32,043 bases of DNA, taken from assembly GCA_020052095.1 (NCBI GenBank), contig JAGVPT010000035.1, positions 1 through 32,043 on the forward strand, written 5' to 3'. This DNA is from Bacteroidota bacterium. Lineage in GTDB: Bacteria; Bacteroidota; Ignavibacteria; UBA10030; UBA8401. A program made the translations under genes and the position numbers. The notes under the pieces were generated by a model that worked only from the letters and a program-made list of their open reading frames with translations, was not told the origin of the DNA and did not search any database. Below are positions 1 to 7,492 of the stretch, piece by piece (position 1 is the first letter of the stretch; each line of letters begins with the position of its first letter).

Positions 1-1
1 C

Positions 2-64
2 ATACACAGGCTAGAATCGCTTGGACTCAAAGTCACTGTGCAGGAACTCAACGAAGCCGCATAG
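2..64 (+). CDS. C-terminal tail of an unidentified protein (partial)
   Basis: An open frame enters from the left edge and ends at a TAG at 62-64, giving 20 residues ending LKVTVQELNEAA. The tail has a coding look and loosely resembles the last residues of some transposases, but 20 residues are too few to assign a family. It converges on moaE, which ends at 93. Confidence 0.3.
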   Translation: MHRLESLGLKVTVQELNEAA

Positions 65-92
65 TTCAAAGATAAGTGTATTTTCATAGCAG

Positions 93-533
93 TTACTTAC
101 GTTCGTCTCGAGATTTCTCGACGTGCCCACCCGCCTCAACCCACGCCTCTCCGTTTTCAAAGATTTCTTTTTTCCAGATAGGAGCACTTTTTTTCAATTG
201 GTCGATTGCGTAACGGCATGCTTCAAACGCTTCATTGCGATGCGATGCGGATACCGCAATTCCTACGCTCGCCTCCTCCAGTGGCACCACGCCGATCCTA
301 TGAACGATTGAAATTTTGTGGATATTCCATCGCGCCCGAATCTCATTTTCAATCTGACCGATAATTTTCACCGCCATTGGGGTGTACGCCTCGTACTCCA
401 ATCGTACAACTTTTTTCCCTCTCGAATGATTCCTCGTCGTGCCGAGGAAAATATCAATTCCGCCGGCTTCCGGTACCTGCACGGAGCCCAGCAAAATTGC
501 AACATCAATTTTTTTATCAGTGATTTCAATCAT
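93..533 (-). CDS. moaE: Molybdopterin synthase catalytic subunit MoaE
   Basis: Large subunit of molybdopterin synthase, which adds two sulfurs to cyclic pyranopterin monophosphate in cytoplasmic molybdenum cofactor synthesis. Family landmarks are all present: FLGTTRNHSRG near residue 33, the LEYEAYTPMA stretch, RIGVVPLEEASV, and a C-terminal KKSAPIWKKEIFENGE block holding the conserved lysines. Length (146 residues) is normal. I chose the ATG at 533, with GGTGGA about nine bases upstream; a GTG at 545 in the same frame would add four residues and overlap moaD by 8 bp. It follows moaD directly, so the two synthase subunits are co-translated. No other molybdenum cofactor genes lie in the window. 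Confidence 0.95.
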   Translation of the reverse strand: MIEITDKKIDVAILLGSVQVPEAGGIDIFLGTTRNHSRGKKVVRLEYEAYTPMAVKIIGQIENEIRARWNIHKISIVHRIGVVPLEEASVGIAVSASHRNEAFEACRYAIDQLKKSAPIWKKEIFENGEAWVEAGGHVEKSRDERK

Positions 534-537
534 GGGC

Positions 538-798
538 TTATCCACCGCTTACCGGAGGAATGAGGGCAACATCGTCGCCGTTGTGGAGCGGATGCGATAC
601 ATCAACGTAGCATTCGTTCACGGCAACGCGGACGTAGGAACGCAAACCTTCCATCGCCGGGAATTGTGAAACAAAATGCGACACCACGTCACCCGCAACA
701 GATTCCGCGGGCAATTCAAGAGTTGCTTCGGACACCCTTGCGATGTCTTTTACTGAAGCGAACAATTTCACGGTAACAGAGATTTTAGGCAAGTCCAC
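538..798 (-). CDS. moaD: Molybdopterin synthase sulfur carrier subunit MoaD
   Basis: Small ubiquitin-fold subunit of molybdopterin synthase (86 residues). It ends in the family's essential Gly-Gly (PPVSGG); the terminal glycine is adenylated and then thiocarboxylated to deliver sulfur to MoaE. The beta-grasp start VKLFASVKD and the late NGDDVALIPPVSGG segment are typical. The start is a GTG at 798 with no clear Shine-Dalgarno, so the exact N-terminus is uncertain. The next gene, moaE, begins within a few bases of its stop, and the YjjX-type gene ends 30 bp upstream. Confidence 0.93.
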   Translation of the reverse strand: MDLPKISVTVKLFASVKDIARVSEATLELPAESVAGDVVSHFVSQFPAMEGLRSYVRVAVNECYVDVSHPLHNGDDVALIPPVSGG

Positions 799-828
799 AA
801 GACAATATAGACAAATGCCCGGCAGTTT

Positions 829-1407
829 TCAAATCTCGCCGGGCAATTCCCGATTGTAGACTCTGGAATTGAGGAAGGGAACGAGTGCGTTTATCGCCGC
901 AAGCTCAAATGAATCTTCTCTTGTGATAAGGTCGTTGGTGAGAATTCCCCATGTTCCTTGGTTACTCCGGACATTGTGTTGTTCGGCGAAACTGTCGATC
1001 ACATCTCCGAGATCCGCGCCGCCACGAACAACGGTATCGGAGAGCGCCGACGGAATTTCAATGCTGCCGGAACTCCCAAACCCCACTTGTTCGCCGTTGT
1101 AGATACATGCCCAGCTTTGGAGAAATGTATGCCCGTGGAAAATGCAGACACCGCCTTCTACTCCCACAGAATAAATAAGCCCAAGTTCCGTCGACCGCTC
1201 TTGAGTTCTGGCGAACGCTCTCCTCGCCCGTTGTTGAGCTCCGGTCATCAGTTCATCTACAGAAAGTGGCGTCGCAGGCACGCCGCTTTCAACGGACATC
1301 GACTCGAAAACGATATCGCCGAGTAAATAGATTTGCGCGAGCTTTCGGAATGCGCGCTGAACGCCGTTCACCTTTGGCGCCCGCATGCTGGCGATGACGA
1401 CTTTCAT
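829..1407 (-). CDS. Inosine/xanthosine triphosphatase, YjjX/DUF84 family
   Basis: Predicted house-cleaning phosphatase that hydrolyses non-canonical purine nucleoside triphosphates such as ITP and XTP, keeping them out of nucleic acids. Visible family signatures are SGVPATPLSVDE at residues 41-52, the GVEGG loop at 82-86, and NQGTWGILTNDLITREDSFE from 149. The 192 residues fit the family. The ATG overlaps the stop of the upstream cytidine deaminase gene by 4 bp (ATGA), which fixes the start and shows coupling of two nucleotide-metabolism genes. Confidence 0.88.
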   Translation of the reverse strand: MKVVIASMRAPKVNGVQRAFRKLAQIYLLGDIVFESMSVESGVPATPLSVDELMTGAQQRARRAFARTQERSTELGLIYSVGVEGGVCIFHGHTFLQSWACIYNGEQVGFGSSGSIEIPSALSDTVVRGGADLGDVIDSFAEQHNVRSNQGTWGILTNDLITREDSFELAAINALVPFLNSRVYNRELPGEI

Positions 1408-1835
1408 TTTTTCGATTTTGATCTACGCCTGGAGAGTTTCTTGAGGTCGGGCGGAATTGGAAAGAGTCTATCGAGCGAGGTGATTTTCTTGTGTCCCGCG
1501 GCGTTCGTGAGGATGATTTCCATCCGGGGAGAGAATTCAGCAAGCACCTGGCGGCATGCACCGCATGGAGTGAGAAATCCTGCGTCGTCCGAAGCAATTG
1601 CCAAAGAACGAAAGCCTCTTGCTCCTTTTGCTACGGCATGAAACACTGCGTTGCGCTCGGCGCACATCGTGAGACCGTACGATGAATTCTCAACGTTGCA
1701 GCCCTCAACGATTTCACCACTGTTGGTCAGCAGAGCTGCACCGACACGGAAATTCGAATACAGAGCGTACGCCTGACGTTTAGCCCGCTTTGCCGCAAGC
1801 ATCAGTTCTGCTTGATCGCGCTTTGACGTTGCCAC
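1404..1835 (-). CDS. cdd: Cytidine deaminase
   Basis: Zinc enzyme of pyrimidine salvage, converting cytidine and deoxycytidine to the uridine forms. Counting from the GTG at 1835, the zinc and catalytic motif C58-A-E60 (TMCAERNA) and the second zinc motif P90-CGAC (C91, C94) are both intact. The length of 143 residues suits the small homotetrameric type, with a basic KKLSRRRSKSKK tail as the only oddity. The frame stays open upstream to an ATG at 1967, but GGAG six bases before the GTG and family length argue for the shorter protein. It overlaps the YjjX-type gene by 4 bp. Confidence 0.92.
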   Translation of the reverse strand: MATSKRDQAELMLAAKRAKRQAYALYSNFRVGAALLTNSGEIVEGCNVENSSYGLTMCAERNAVFHAVAKGARGFRSLAIASDDAGFLTPCGACRQVLAEFSPRMEIILTNAAGHKKITSLDRLFPIPPDLKKLSRRRSKSKK

Positions 1836-1945
1836 TTGAACTCCGATGGACTGTTTTCGTTCAGAATACCTTGGTCGAGGGTTCACACATCGCGCCCGCG
1901 ACACCTTAACATCTGAAAAAGAAAAAAGAGAATCAATACGTGCGG

Positions 1946-2281
1946 TCAGTTTCTGCGTTGAAAACATTCATCGCACGGGCAGATCTCGCGTAAATAGTCC
2001 CATGCATACAATCCCGTCTCATGCCCATCGCCCCACGTTATCTGAATCGCATAATTACCCACCGGAACGATTGATTTTAGTACGTAGCGCCCTGGCTTCT
2101 CGGTCTGGGGTGAAGGGTGAAACGTGTGAAGAAGGACTGTCTCCCCTTTGCACTCCGCACATGGGCAATCATCCCGTAGATGGCGTAGGGTAAATGGGCT
2201 GAGATGTCCGTCATCCCACAACATGTTCAGGATGGCTGCGTCCGTTTGTTTGATGGAAATGACGCACGGTGACTTGATCAT
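1946..2281 (-). CDS. DUF971 domain protein
   Basis: A 111-residue protein of the DUF971 family, whose domain is also the N-terminal part of gamma-butyrobetaine hydroxylases. Two repeated units are visible: WDDGHLSPFTLRHLRDDCPCAEC (cysteines 39, 41, 44) and a second WGDGHETGLYAWDYLREICPCDEC segment (101, 103, 106). The paired CPCxxC clusters suggest a bound metal or iron-sulfur centre, but no function can be stated. The ATG at 2281 overlaps the upstream SGNH hydrolase stop by 4 bp, which favours it over an upstream start at 2320. Confidence 0.85.
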   Translation of the reverse strand: MIKSPCVISIKQTDAAILNMLWDDGHLSPFTLRHLRDDCPCAECKGETVLLHTFHPSPQTEKPGRYVLKSIVPVGNYAIQITWGDGHETGLYAWDYLREICPCDECFQRRN

Positions 2282-2805
2282 AGCATCGTCCGGAAAACTT
2301 GTATCAAATAGTCTGCCCATGCTTTGTACGCGGAGAGAGTTAAGTGCAACCCGTCATCGCTAAAATTTTCCGCAAGTTCTCCATTCACGTTTAAAAACAT
2401 CGGGTAGATGTCCAAATATTTTGCGCCGTACTTCATTGCTAGTTTGTGAATTTCAACATTAAGGAGTTGAATTCGTTCCAGTGGGCGAATCTCGATATTC
2501 CTCGTCGGCAGAATTGACTGAACAAATAATCGTACACCGGAAAGGTTTTTGGTGATTCTGAAAATAATTCGCTCATAGTTCACCAGGATAGTATTATTTG
2601 AAAAACCTGATGCCATATCGTTCGTTCCGATAAGCATGAATACCACCGACGGTTTATGGTGAAGGACATCACGATTTAATCTCTCGAGGACTAAATCAGT
2701 TCTGTCGCCAGAAACTCCCTTATTGATAATAGAAAATTCCTTGAGAAGTGCGTCGGTGGGAAATTTTTCCGTGATCGAATCTCCGAGCAAAATAATTGCC
2801 GCCAA
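2278..2805 (-). CDS. SGNH/GDSL-type hydrolase
   Basis: Predicted serine esterase or lipase of the SGNH fold, 175 residues, no signal peptide. The four blocks are present: GDS with nucleophile Ser10, the oxyanion glycine in NKGVSGD (Gly33), GTND with Asn62, and DDGLHLT with catalytic Asp151 and His154. The motif style resembles platelet-activating-factor acetylhydrolase-like and TesA-like cytoplasmic esterases. Substrate is unknown. It is translationally coupled to the DUF971 gene downstream and sits 29 bp after the MFS transporter gene. Confidence 0.88.
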   Translation of the reverse strand: MAAIILLGDSITEKFPTDALLKEFSIINKGVSGDRTDLVLERLNRDVLHHKPSVVFMLIGTNDMASGFSNNTILVNYERIIFRITKNLSGVRLFVQSILPTRNIEIRPLERIQLLNVEIHKLAMKYGAKYLDIYPMFLNVNGELAENFSDDGLHLTLSAYKAWADYLIQVFRTML

Positions 2806-2834
2806 TGTCTGCCTTTAAGAATGATGTAGCATTT

Positions 2835-4202
2835 CTATTCCGCCAAAAACTTTGATTTACCTTCCCCCTCGACGCGAATAATTTTCCTAGTGTCCGACCG
2901 CGGGTCAGAGACAAAAAAGTAGAACCAAGCTGTCGCAAGGAGTCCGATGATTACCGCAGCACCAAACATCGTGTGAAAGCCATACGCCCGGGCAATCCAA
3001 CCGAACAGAATTCCAATGGTCACCGTCGGCGCCGTGAGTGTATTTGTCAGGGCGATATATGTCGGTCGGTCGCGTTCCGAACACAACTCTGCAACAAAAG
3101 ACAATCGTGAAATCCCCTGCAGGCTCAGTGTCCACGACATGAAAACAAAGGTCAATCCGTAGACAAGAATGTTTGTCGCCCACATCGCAACAATGCTTCC
3201 CGCCGCGGAGGCGCCCGCGAGCAGTATTAAGTTTATTTTATGTCCAAACGAATCCGCCAAATATCCGAACACGATGTTTCCGACAACCATGCCTGCCATA
3301 ACGATCACCGTGAACGTCCCTGCATACGATGACGGTAGATCAAATTCCTCTATTGCATACACCGCATAAAATGCCGACGCCGACATCGCCATAAGGGTGA
3401 ACGCATCGGCGAGCAAAAAGTTGCTAAAATTTTTGTCGCGCAGTATGATTGCCCGCCCATCAGCCAGAATGCTCAAGGATCGTTCAACGGGATAGTTCAT
3501 TGTTTCGGTCGGCGGCTCATCCAGGTTGCGAAGATAGCGATACGACATCATTGAAAAAGAAAATGCAATAATAAACAATAGACCAAAATTCTCCGGAAAC
3601 GGGAACACCGAAAGAACGAATGTGACGATCGTACCGCCAAGGATTCCCAGCGCAGAACTGAGAAGTTGGCGGACTCCCTGGAGCCTTCCGCGAAGCTTCA
3701 TCGGCGTCGTTTTTGTGAAGAGATGAAACCAGGGCGGAACCCCAAGGCTCCCGCCTACGGCAGTGAGGAAGAGCAACACCAGCAACAAAGGCACCGAAGC
3801 TGTCGACGGAATCTTCGTTACAACGAAGAAAGTAACTAGGCCGAGAAGAAAAAACGAGCAGCGATGAAGCAGGCCATACCGCAACACCGAAGGCTTAATC
3901 GGGCCGCCGGAATGAATGAGCCGGACAAAGATGGCCTGAGGAAAATTCAGCCCGATAGTCCAGAGTACGGGGACGCTCCCAATCGCGACAACGCCTCCAC
4001 CAACTTGTTGGATGAACACCGGGAGAATTGTATTGAACGATACAAAACTCATAGCGAATCCAAACAAGGCGCCGTCCATGATGTGTGCGCGAAGATTAGA
4101 TCGAAGAGCGGCAGAATCTAAGGAAGGATATTTCGATAGCTGGAATACTTTTAGCAACATCGGTACTTCAAAATACGACGGAATCATGTCTTCCGCAAGC
4201 AT
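2835..4202 (-). CDS. Major facilitator superfamily transporter
   Basis: Integral membrane protein of 455 residues with about twelve hydrophobic segments. It has two MFS half-repeats: a hinge region GRLQGVRQLLSSALGILGG in the first half and the loop FGYLADSFGHK in the second, the usual loop-2/loop-8 position. The subfamily is not recognised, so substrate and direction of transport cannot be given. The N-terminus may start at one of the next methionines, since no strong ribosome-binding site precedes 4202. It is the first gene of the minus-strand cluster and diverges from nusB across a palindrome-rich gap. Confidence 0.8.
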   Translation of the reverse strand: MLAEDMIPSYFEVPMLLKVFQLSKYPSLDSAALRSNLRAHIMDGALFGFAMSFVSFNTILPVFIQQVGGGVVAIGSVPVLWTIGLNFPQAIFVRLIHSGGPIKPSVLRYGLLHRCSFFLLGLVTFFVVTKIPSTASVPLLLVLLFLTAVGGSLGVPPWFHLFTKTTPMKLRGRLQGVRQLLSSALGILGGTIVTFVLSVFPFPENFGLLFIIAFSFSMMSYRYLRNLDEPPTETMNYPVERSLSILADGRAIILRDKNFSNFLLADAFTLMAMSASAFYAVYAIEEFDLPSSYAGTFTVIVMAGMVVGNIVFGYLADSFGHKINLILLAGASAAGSIVAMWATNILVYGLTFVFMSWTLSLQGISRLSFVAELCSERDRPTYIALTNTLTAPTVTIGILFGWIARAYGFHTMFGAAVIIGLLATAWFYFFVSDPRSDTRKIIRVEGEGKSKFLAE

Positions 4203-4262
4203 GAAAAAGGGTGCTCGTACGTTTTCACTTTTCGTAAATTTAGATGTAATAAGTCTCCCTTA

Positions 4263-4375
4263 GCAAGCGAGCCCCGCCGCAGCGGGATAAACTCCGCGAG
4301 CGCGTCGAAGGGTTCATAGTTCGACCTGTCCCTTTGCGGCTCGTGGCGGCATGCCGCCACTCGCTCACTATGACT
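4263..4375. repeat. Palindrome-rich intergenic element
   Basis: The MFS-nusB gap (4203-4515) holds a G/C-rich block unlike its surroundings. It contains CCCGC/GCGGG arms (4273-4277 and 4282-4286), a perfect 18-base palindrome GTGGCGGCATGCCGCCAC (4343-4360), and outer arms CATAGT (4315-4320) and ACTATG (4367-4372). Dense nested dyads in a gap between divergent genes suggest a dispersed repeat or remnant of a small mobile element. No target duplication was seen. The remaining part to the nusB start shows nothing recognisable. Confidence 0.45.
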
Positions 4376-4515
4376 CTATTTTCAAAACGTACCACCACAT
4401 GAAAAAGCGTTGCCTCCATTCCCCTTTTTTCGTACCTTAGTGTGAAGAACGATTCTTGGACAGCATCCGCCGAGGCACGATTGCGAAAAGTTGCGCAACC
4501 ATTAAGCAGGCTACA

Positions 4516-5034
4516 GTGAAAGAATATCACCAAGTCTACAAGCGCCGCATCATTCGGGAACGGGTCATGCAGTCGCTCTATGCTTTTGAAATCTCCCAGG
4601 ATCCCCTCCCCCACATAATAGAAAACATTTTCGGCGAGCTCCGCGATCACGAGGAAGAATTTTCGTTTGCTCAAAGTCTTCTCCACAGCACTGTCGAGCA
4701 TCAACCGACCATCGACGCGATCATCAAAAAGAAAGCAACCCACTGGAACTTTGACCGAATCGCTTTGATCGACAAGATCCTCCTCCGCATGGGCATTTGC
4801 GAACTCTTCTACTTTGAGGATATACCCCCAAAAGTGTCGATTAACGAAACCATCGAGATCGCAAAACGGTTCAGCACGGAGAAAAGCGGCCAGTTTATCA
4901 ATGGCATTCTCGATTCCATTTTGAACGACATGAAAGCCGACGGCACTCTTGAGAAGCGCGGTCGAGGACTTCTCGAATCGTGGGGCGGCAAAAAAAAACC
5001 TTCCGGGAAAAGAATTGCCGGGAGCGATCAGTAG
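4516..5034 (+). CDS. nusB: Transcription antitermination factor NusB
   Basis: NusB binds boxA RNA with S10 (NusE) and supports antitermination of rRNA operons. The all-helical fold is recognisable from RRIIRERVMQSLYAFEIS at the N-terminus, NFDRIALIDKILLRMGICEL in the middle and the conserved PPKVSINETIEIAKRFSTEK segment followed by FINGILDSI. The basic C-terminal tail after residue 150 is longer than usual. I prefer the GTG at 4516, with AGG five bases upstream (172 residues); the frame is open to a TTG at 4456. It begins a compact five-gene plus-strand operon; the MFS gene starts one base after its stop. Confidence 0.93.
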   Translation: MKEYHQVYKRRIIRERVMQSLYAFEISQDPLPHIIENIFGELRDHEEEFSFAQSLLHSTVEHQPTIDAIIKKKATHWNFDRIALIDKILLRMGICELFYFEDIPPKVSINETIEIAKRFSTEKSGQFINGILDSILNDMKADGTLEKRGRGLLESWGGKKKPSGKRIAGSDQ

Positions 5035-5035
5035 C

Positions 5036-6298
5036 ATGAACGACTCTCCGCCCGCCACAAGCACTTCGCGGCTCCAAATTTTTATCTGGACGTTGTTTGA
5101 TTTTGCCAACACCTCATTCTCCGTCATCGTCGTTGCCGTCGGTTATTCATTGTATTTCAAAGATGTTGTCGCGGGCGGACACGGGCGTGGAGATTTTTTG
5201 TGGGGTATCGCCGTGAGCATCTCTATGCTGATCACGGCAATCATCGCACCGGTGCTCGGTGCCGCCGCAGATTTTTCCAGCAGGCGCAAGAGATTCCTCT
5301 TCGGCTTCACGATCGTCAGTATCATATGCACTGCGCTTCTGTATTTTGTGGATGCGGGTATGATCGCCGCAGGAATGATTCTCTTCATTCTTGCCAATAT
5401 CGGCTTTGAGGGGGGCATCGTCTTTTACGATGCGTTTCTCCCGACTCTTACCACAGAACGCAGCTACGGCAGGGTTTCCGGATATGGTTTTGCCATGGGG
5501 TATGTAGGATCCCTCGCGACCCTGCTCATCGCAATGCCTCTCTACGCCAACGGTTTCATTCCTTCGAATCTTCCAAACATCAAGCTCAGTTTTGTCATCG
5601 CGGCGGTAATATTCTTTCTTTTCGCCTCACCGCTCTTCCTTTTTTTCAGAGATCATAAGAAAACGTTCGAGAAGAAACCATCATACGTGCGGGCAGGCAT
5701 CGACAGAGTCCGGGATACCATCCGCCATATGAAGAAGTACAGGCAAGTCGCGCGCTTCATGGTGGCATTTTTCATTTACAACGACGGCATTCTGACGGTG
5801 ATATCTTTTGCGTCGATCTTCGCGCAGCAGTCGTTGAACTTTTCTCTTCAAGAGATCATCGTACTTTTCGCCGTCGTGCAGGGCTCGGGTGTGATCGGGT
5901 CGCTCATCTTCGGCGTCGTGACCGACAAAATCGGCCCCAAGAAAACAATCGACATTAATCTGATACTCTGGCTCCTGGTCGTGACGGCGGCGTACTTCGT
6001 TCACACCAAGGAAATGTTTTTTGCAATCGGTATCGTCGCAGGGAGTTCTCTCGGTGCTTCGCAATCAGCGAGCCGCAGCCTCATGGCCTTGCTGACACCC
6101 AAAGAGCGGGAAGCGGAATTTTTCGGGTTTTATGACGGCCTCTGCGGGAAAGCCTCCGCCGTGATCGGCACTTTTTTATTTGGATTGATTTCGTATCTTA
6201 CAAATAACCAACGGCTTTCGATCCTCTCGGTCGGCGTATTCTTTGTCGTCGGACTTATACTGCTGCAGCGAGTTGACGACACGCGGGCGACGGCCTAG
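5036..6298 (+). CDS. MFS transporter, UMF1/Atg22-like family
   Basis: Twelve-segment permease of 420 residues resembling the UMF1 (Atg22-like) branch of the major facilitator superfamily. The N-terminal WTLFDFANTSFSVIVV is the family hallmark, and SASRSLMALLTPKEREAEFFGFYD is the typical second-half loop. Atg22 itself exports amino acids from the yeast vacuole; the bacterial substrate is unknown. The ATG at 5036 is one base past the nusB stop; an in-frame upstream start at 4949 would overlap nusB and is rejected. Confidence 0.85.
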   Translation: MNDSPPATSTSRLQIFIWTLFDFANTSFSVIVVAVGYSLYFKDVVAGGHGRGDFLWGIAVSISMLITAIIAPVLGAAADFSSRRKRFLFGFTIVSIICTALLYFVDAGMIAAGMILFILANIGFEGGIVFYDAFLPTLTTERSYGRVSGYGFAMGYVGSLATLLIAMPLYANGFIPSNLPNIKLSFVIAAVIFFLFASPLFLFFRDHKKTFEKKPSYVRAGIDRVRDTIRHMKKYRQVARFMVAFFIYNDGILTVISFASIFAQQSLNFSLQEIIVLFAVVQGSGVIGSLIFGVVTDKIGPKKTIDINLILWLLVVTAAYFVHTKEMFFAIGIVAGSSLGASQSASRSLMALLTPKEREAEFFGFYDGLCGKASAVIGTFLFGLISYLTNNQRLSILSVGVFFVVGLILLQRVDDTRATA

Positions 6299-6316
6299 AA
6301 ATATGGAGTGCTCTCT

Positions 6317-6757
6317 ATGCTTCCATTCATAATAATTCTGCTGCTGGTTCTTCCCGAATTCGCTGCCCAAAAAGGCGGCGTGGAAGATAACGCTCATGTC
6401 AGATCTGAGATCCGCTTGGCGTCGACGACGATGACCCGGGGCGGGAAGGGAGAAATTATCCTGTACCTGACACCGAATGAAGGTATTCACATCAATACCG
6501 ACCCCGCTATAGAATTTGAACTTGAAAAGCAATCGTCCGTCCATTTCCTGGGCACTACATCTCTGCCGACGAATGCCAAGACGGGCTTTCTCAATGCAGG
6601 GCAGCCCATAAAATATTCTTTCACTCTCGATAAAAACATTTCGATAGGAAAGCATTCGATAAAGGGAATCGTCCGTTATTTCTTCTGTTCAGATGCCGAA
6701 GGGTGGTGCAATCGATTTGTGCAGCCGATAGAGCTTCGCTTCACGGTTACTCGATAG
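6317..6757 (+). CDS. Exported DsbD N-terminal domain-like protein
   Basis: A 146-residue exported protein with an N-terminal signal sequence (hydrophobic residues 2-16, likely cleavage near AAQ). The rest resembles the N-terminal immunoglobulin-like domain of DsbD, the periplasmic arm that passes electrons to partners. It has a GIHINTDPAIEFELE strand pair and two cysteines, Cys124 and Cys131, in FFCSDAEGWC. A free-standing version suggests a thiol-exchange or metal-binding role in the periplasm, which is inference. GGAG eight bases upstream supports the ATG at 6317 over a GTG at 6308. Confidence 0.65.
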   Translation: MLPFIIILLLVLPEFAAQKGGVEDNAHVRSEIRLASTTMTRGGKGEIILYLTPNEGIHINTDPAIEFELEKQSSVHFLGTTSLPTNAKTGFLNAGQPIKYSFTLDKNISIGKHSIKGIVRYFFCSDAEGWCNRFVQPIELRFTVTR

Positions 6758-6760
6758 ACA

Positions 6761-7489
6761 ATGAAAAGTATTTTCTTTATTTCAGACGTTCATCTCGGAC
6801 TTTACGACAAGCTCCGCGAAAAGGAAAAGGAGGGGCGACTACTGGCATTTCTGTCGTACGTCGAAGAGCATGGCGATGAGCTTTTTATCATCGGCGATTT
6901 GTTCGACTACTGGTTTGAATACAAATACGTGATCCCGCGCGGCTTCCATCACACGATCTCGAAACTCGGTCTGATGGTGGAAAAGGGAATAAGAATCCAT
7001 TATGTCGCCGGCAATCATGACTTTTGGCTCAAGGATTTTTTCCCGAAGGACCTGGGTATCCCCATCTACAAAGATCCATTTGAAGTGATGCTGCGGGGAA
7101 AGAAATTCTATTTACATCATGGCGACGGCCTGGCGTTGAAAGATACCGGCTACCGCATTCTGAAAAAAGTTCTCAGAAGCAGGCTGAATATCTTCCTTTT
7201 CACGCTTCTCCACCCTGATCTCACGGCACCCTTGGCAAAGTCGTCGTCGCGCGGGAGTCGTGAATACACCGCGAACAAAGACTATGGCGAGACCGACGGA
7301 ATGATTCTTTTCGCAACGAAGAAAATTGTAAGCGGATGCGATGCCGTTGTTATGGGCCATCGCCACAAACCAATCTCGCTCAAAATTGGGAACGGTATCT
7401 ATATCAATTTGGGTGATTGGATTTCATATTCAACATACGCCGAGTTTAACGGAACAGATCTCGAACTCAGAACCTGGTCACACGCGTAA
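6761..7489 (+). CDS. lpxH: UDP-2,3-diacylglucosamine hydrolase-like metallophosphoesterase (LpxH-like)
   Basis: Calcineurin-type phosphoesterase of 242 residues. Metal-binding motifs run in order: SDVHLG (Asp9, His11), GDLFDYW (Asp46), GNHDFW (Asn85, His86), HHGDG and MGHRHK. This set, with the conserved KDTGYRILKKVLRS helix after HHGDG, matches LpxH-type enzymes that cleave UDP-2,3-diacylglucosamine to lipid X in lipid A synthesis. The assignment to LpxH rather than a related phosphoesterase rests on motif style. It starts 3 bp after the DsbD-like gene and ends 3 bp before the PBP gene, an envelope-assembly context. Confidence 0.8.
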   Translation: MKSIFFISDVHLGLYDKLREKEKEGRLLAFLSYVEEHGDELFIIGDLFDYWFEYKYVIPRGFHHTISKLGLMVEKGIRIHYVAGNHDFWLKDFFPKDLGIPIYKDPFEVMLRGKKFYLHHGDGLALKDTGYRILKKVLRSRLNIFLFTLLHPDLTAPLAKSSSRGSREYTANKDYGETDGMILFATKKIVSGCDAVVMGHRHKPISLKIGNGIYINLGDWISYSTYAEFNGTDLELRTWSHA

Positions 7490-7492
7490 CAT

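Noticed and set aside
1836-1967. N-terminal extension of cytidine deaminase
   Set aside because: The 44 extra residues have no family counterpart, while GGAG precedes the GTG at 1835 at the right distance.
4240-5127. Long minus-strand frame opposite nusB and the start of the UMF1-type gene
   Set aside because: It is antisense to two clear genes, shows no protein-like motif, and includes the palindromic repeat; it is a shadow.
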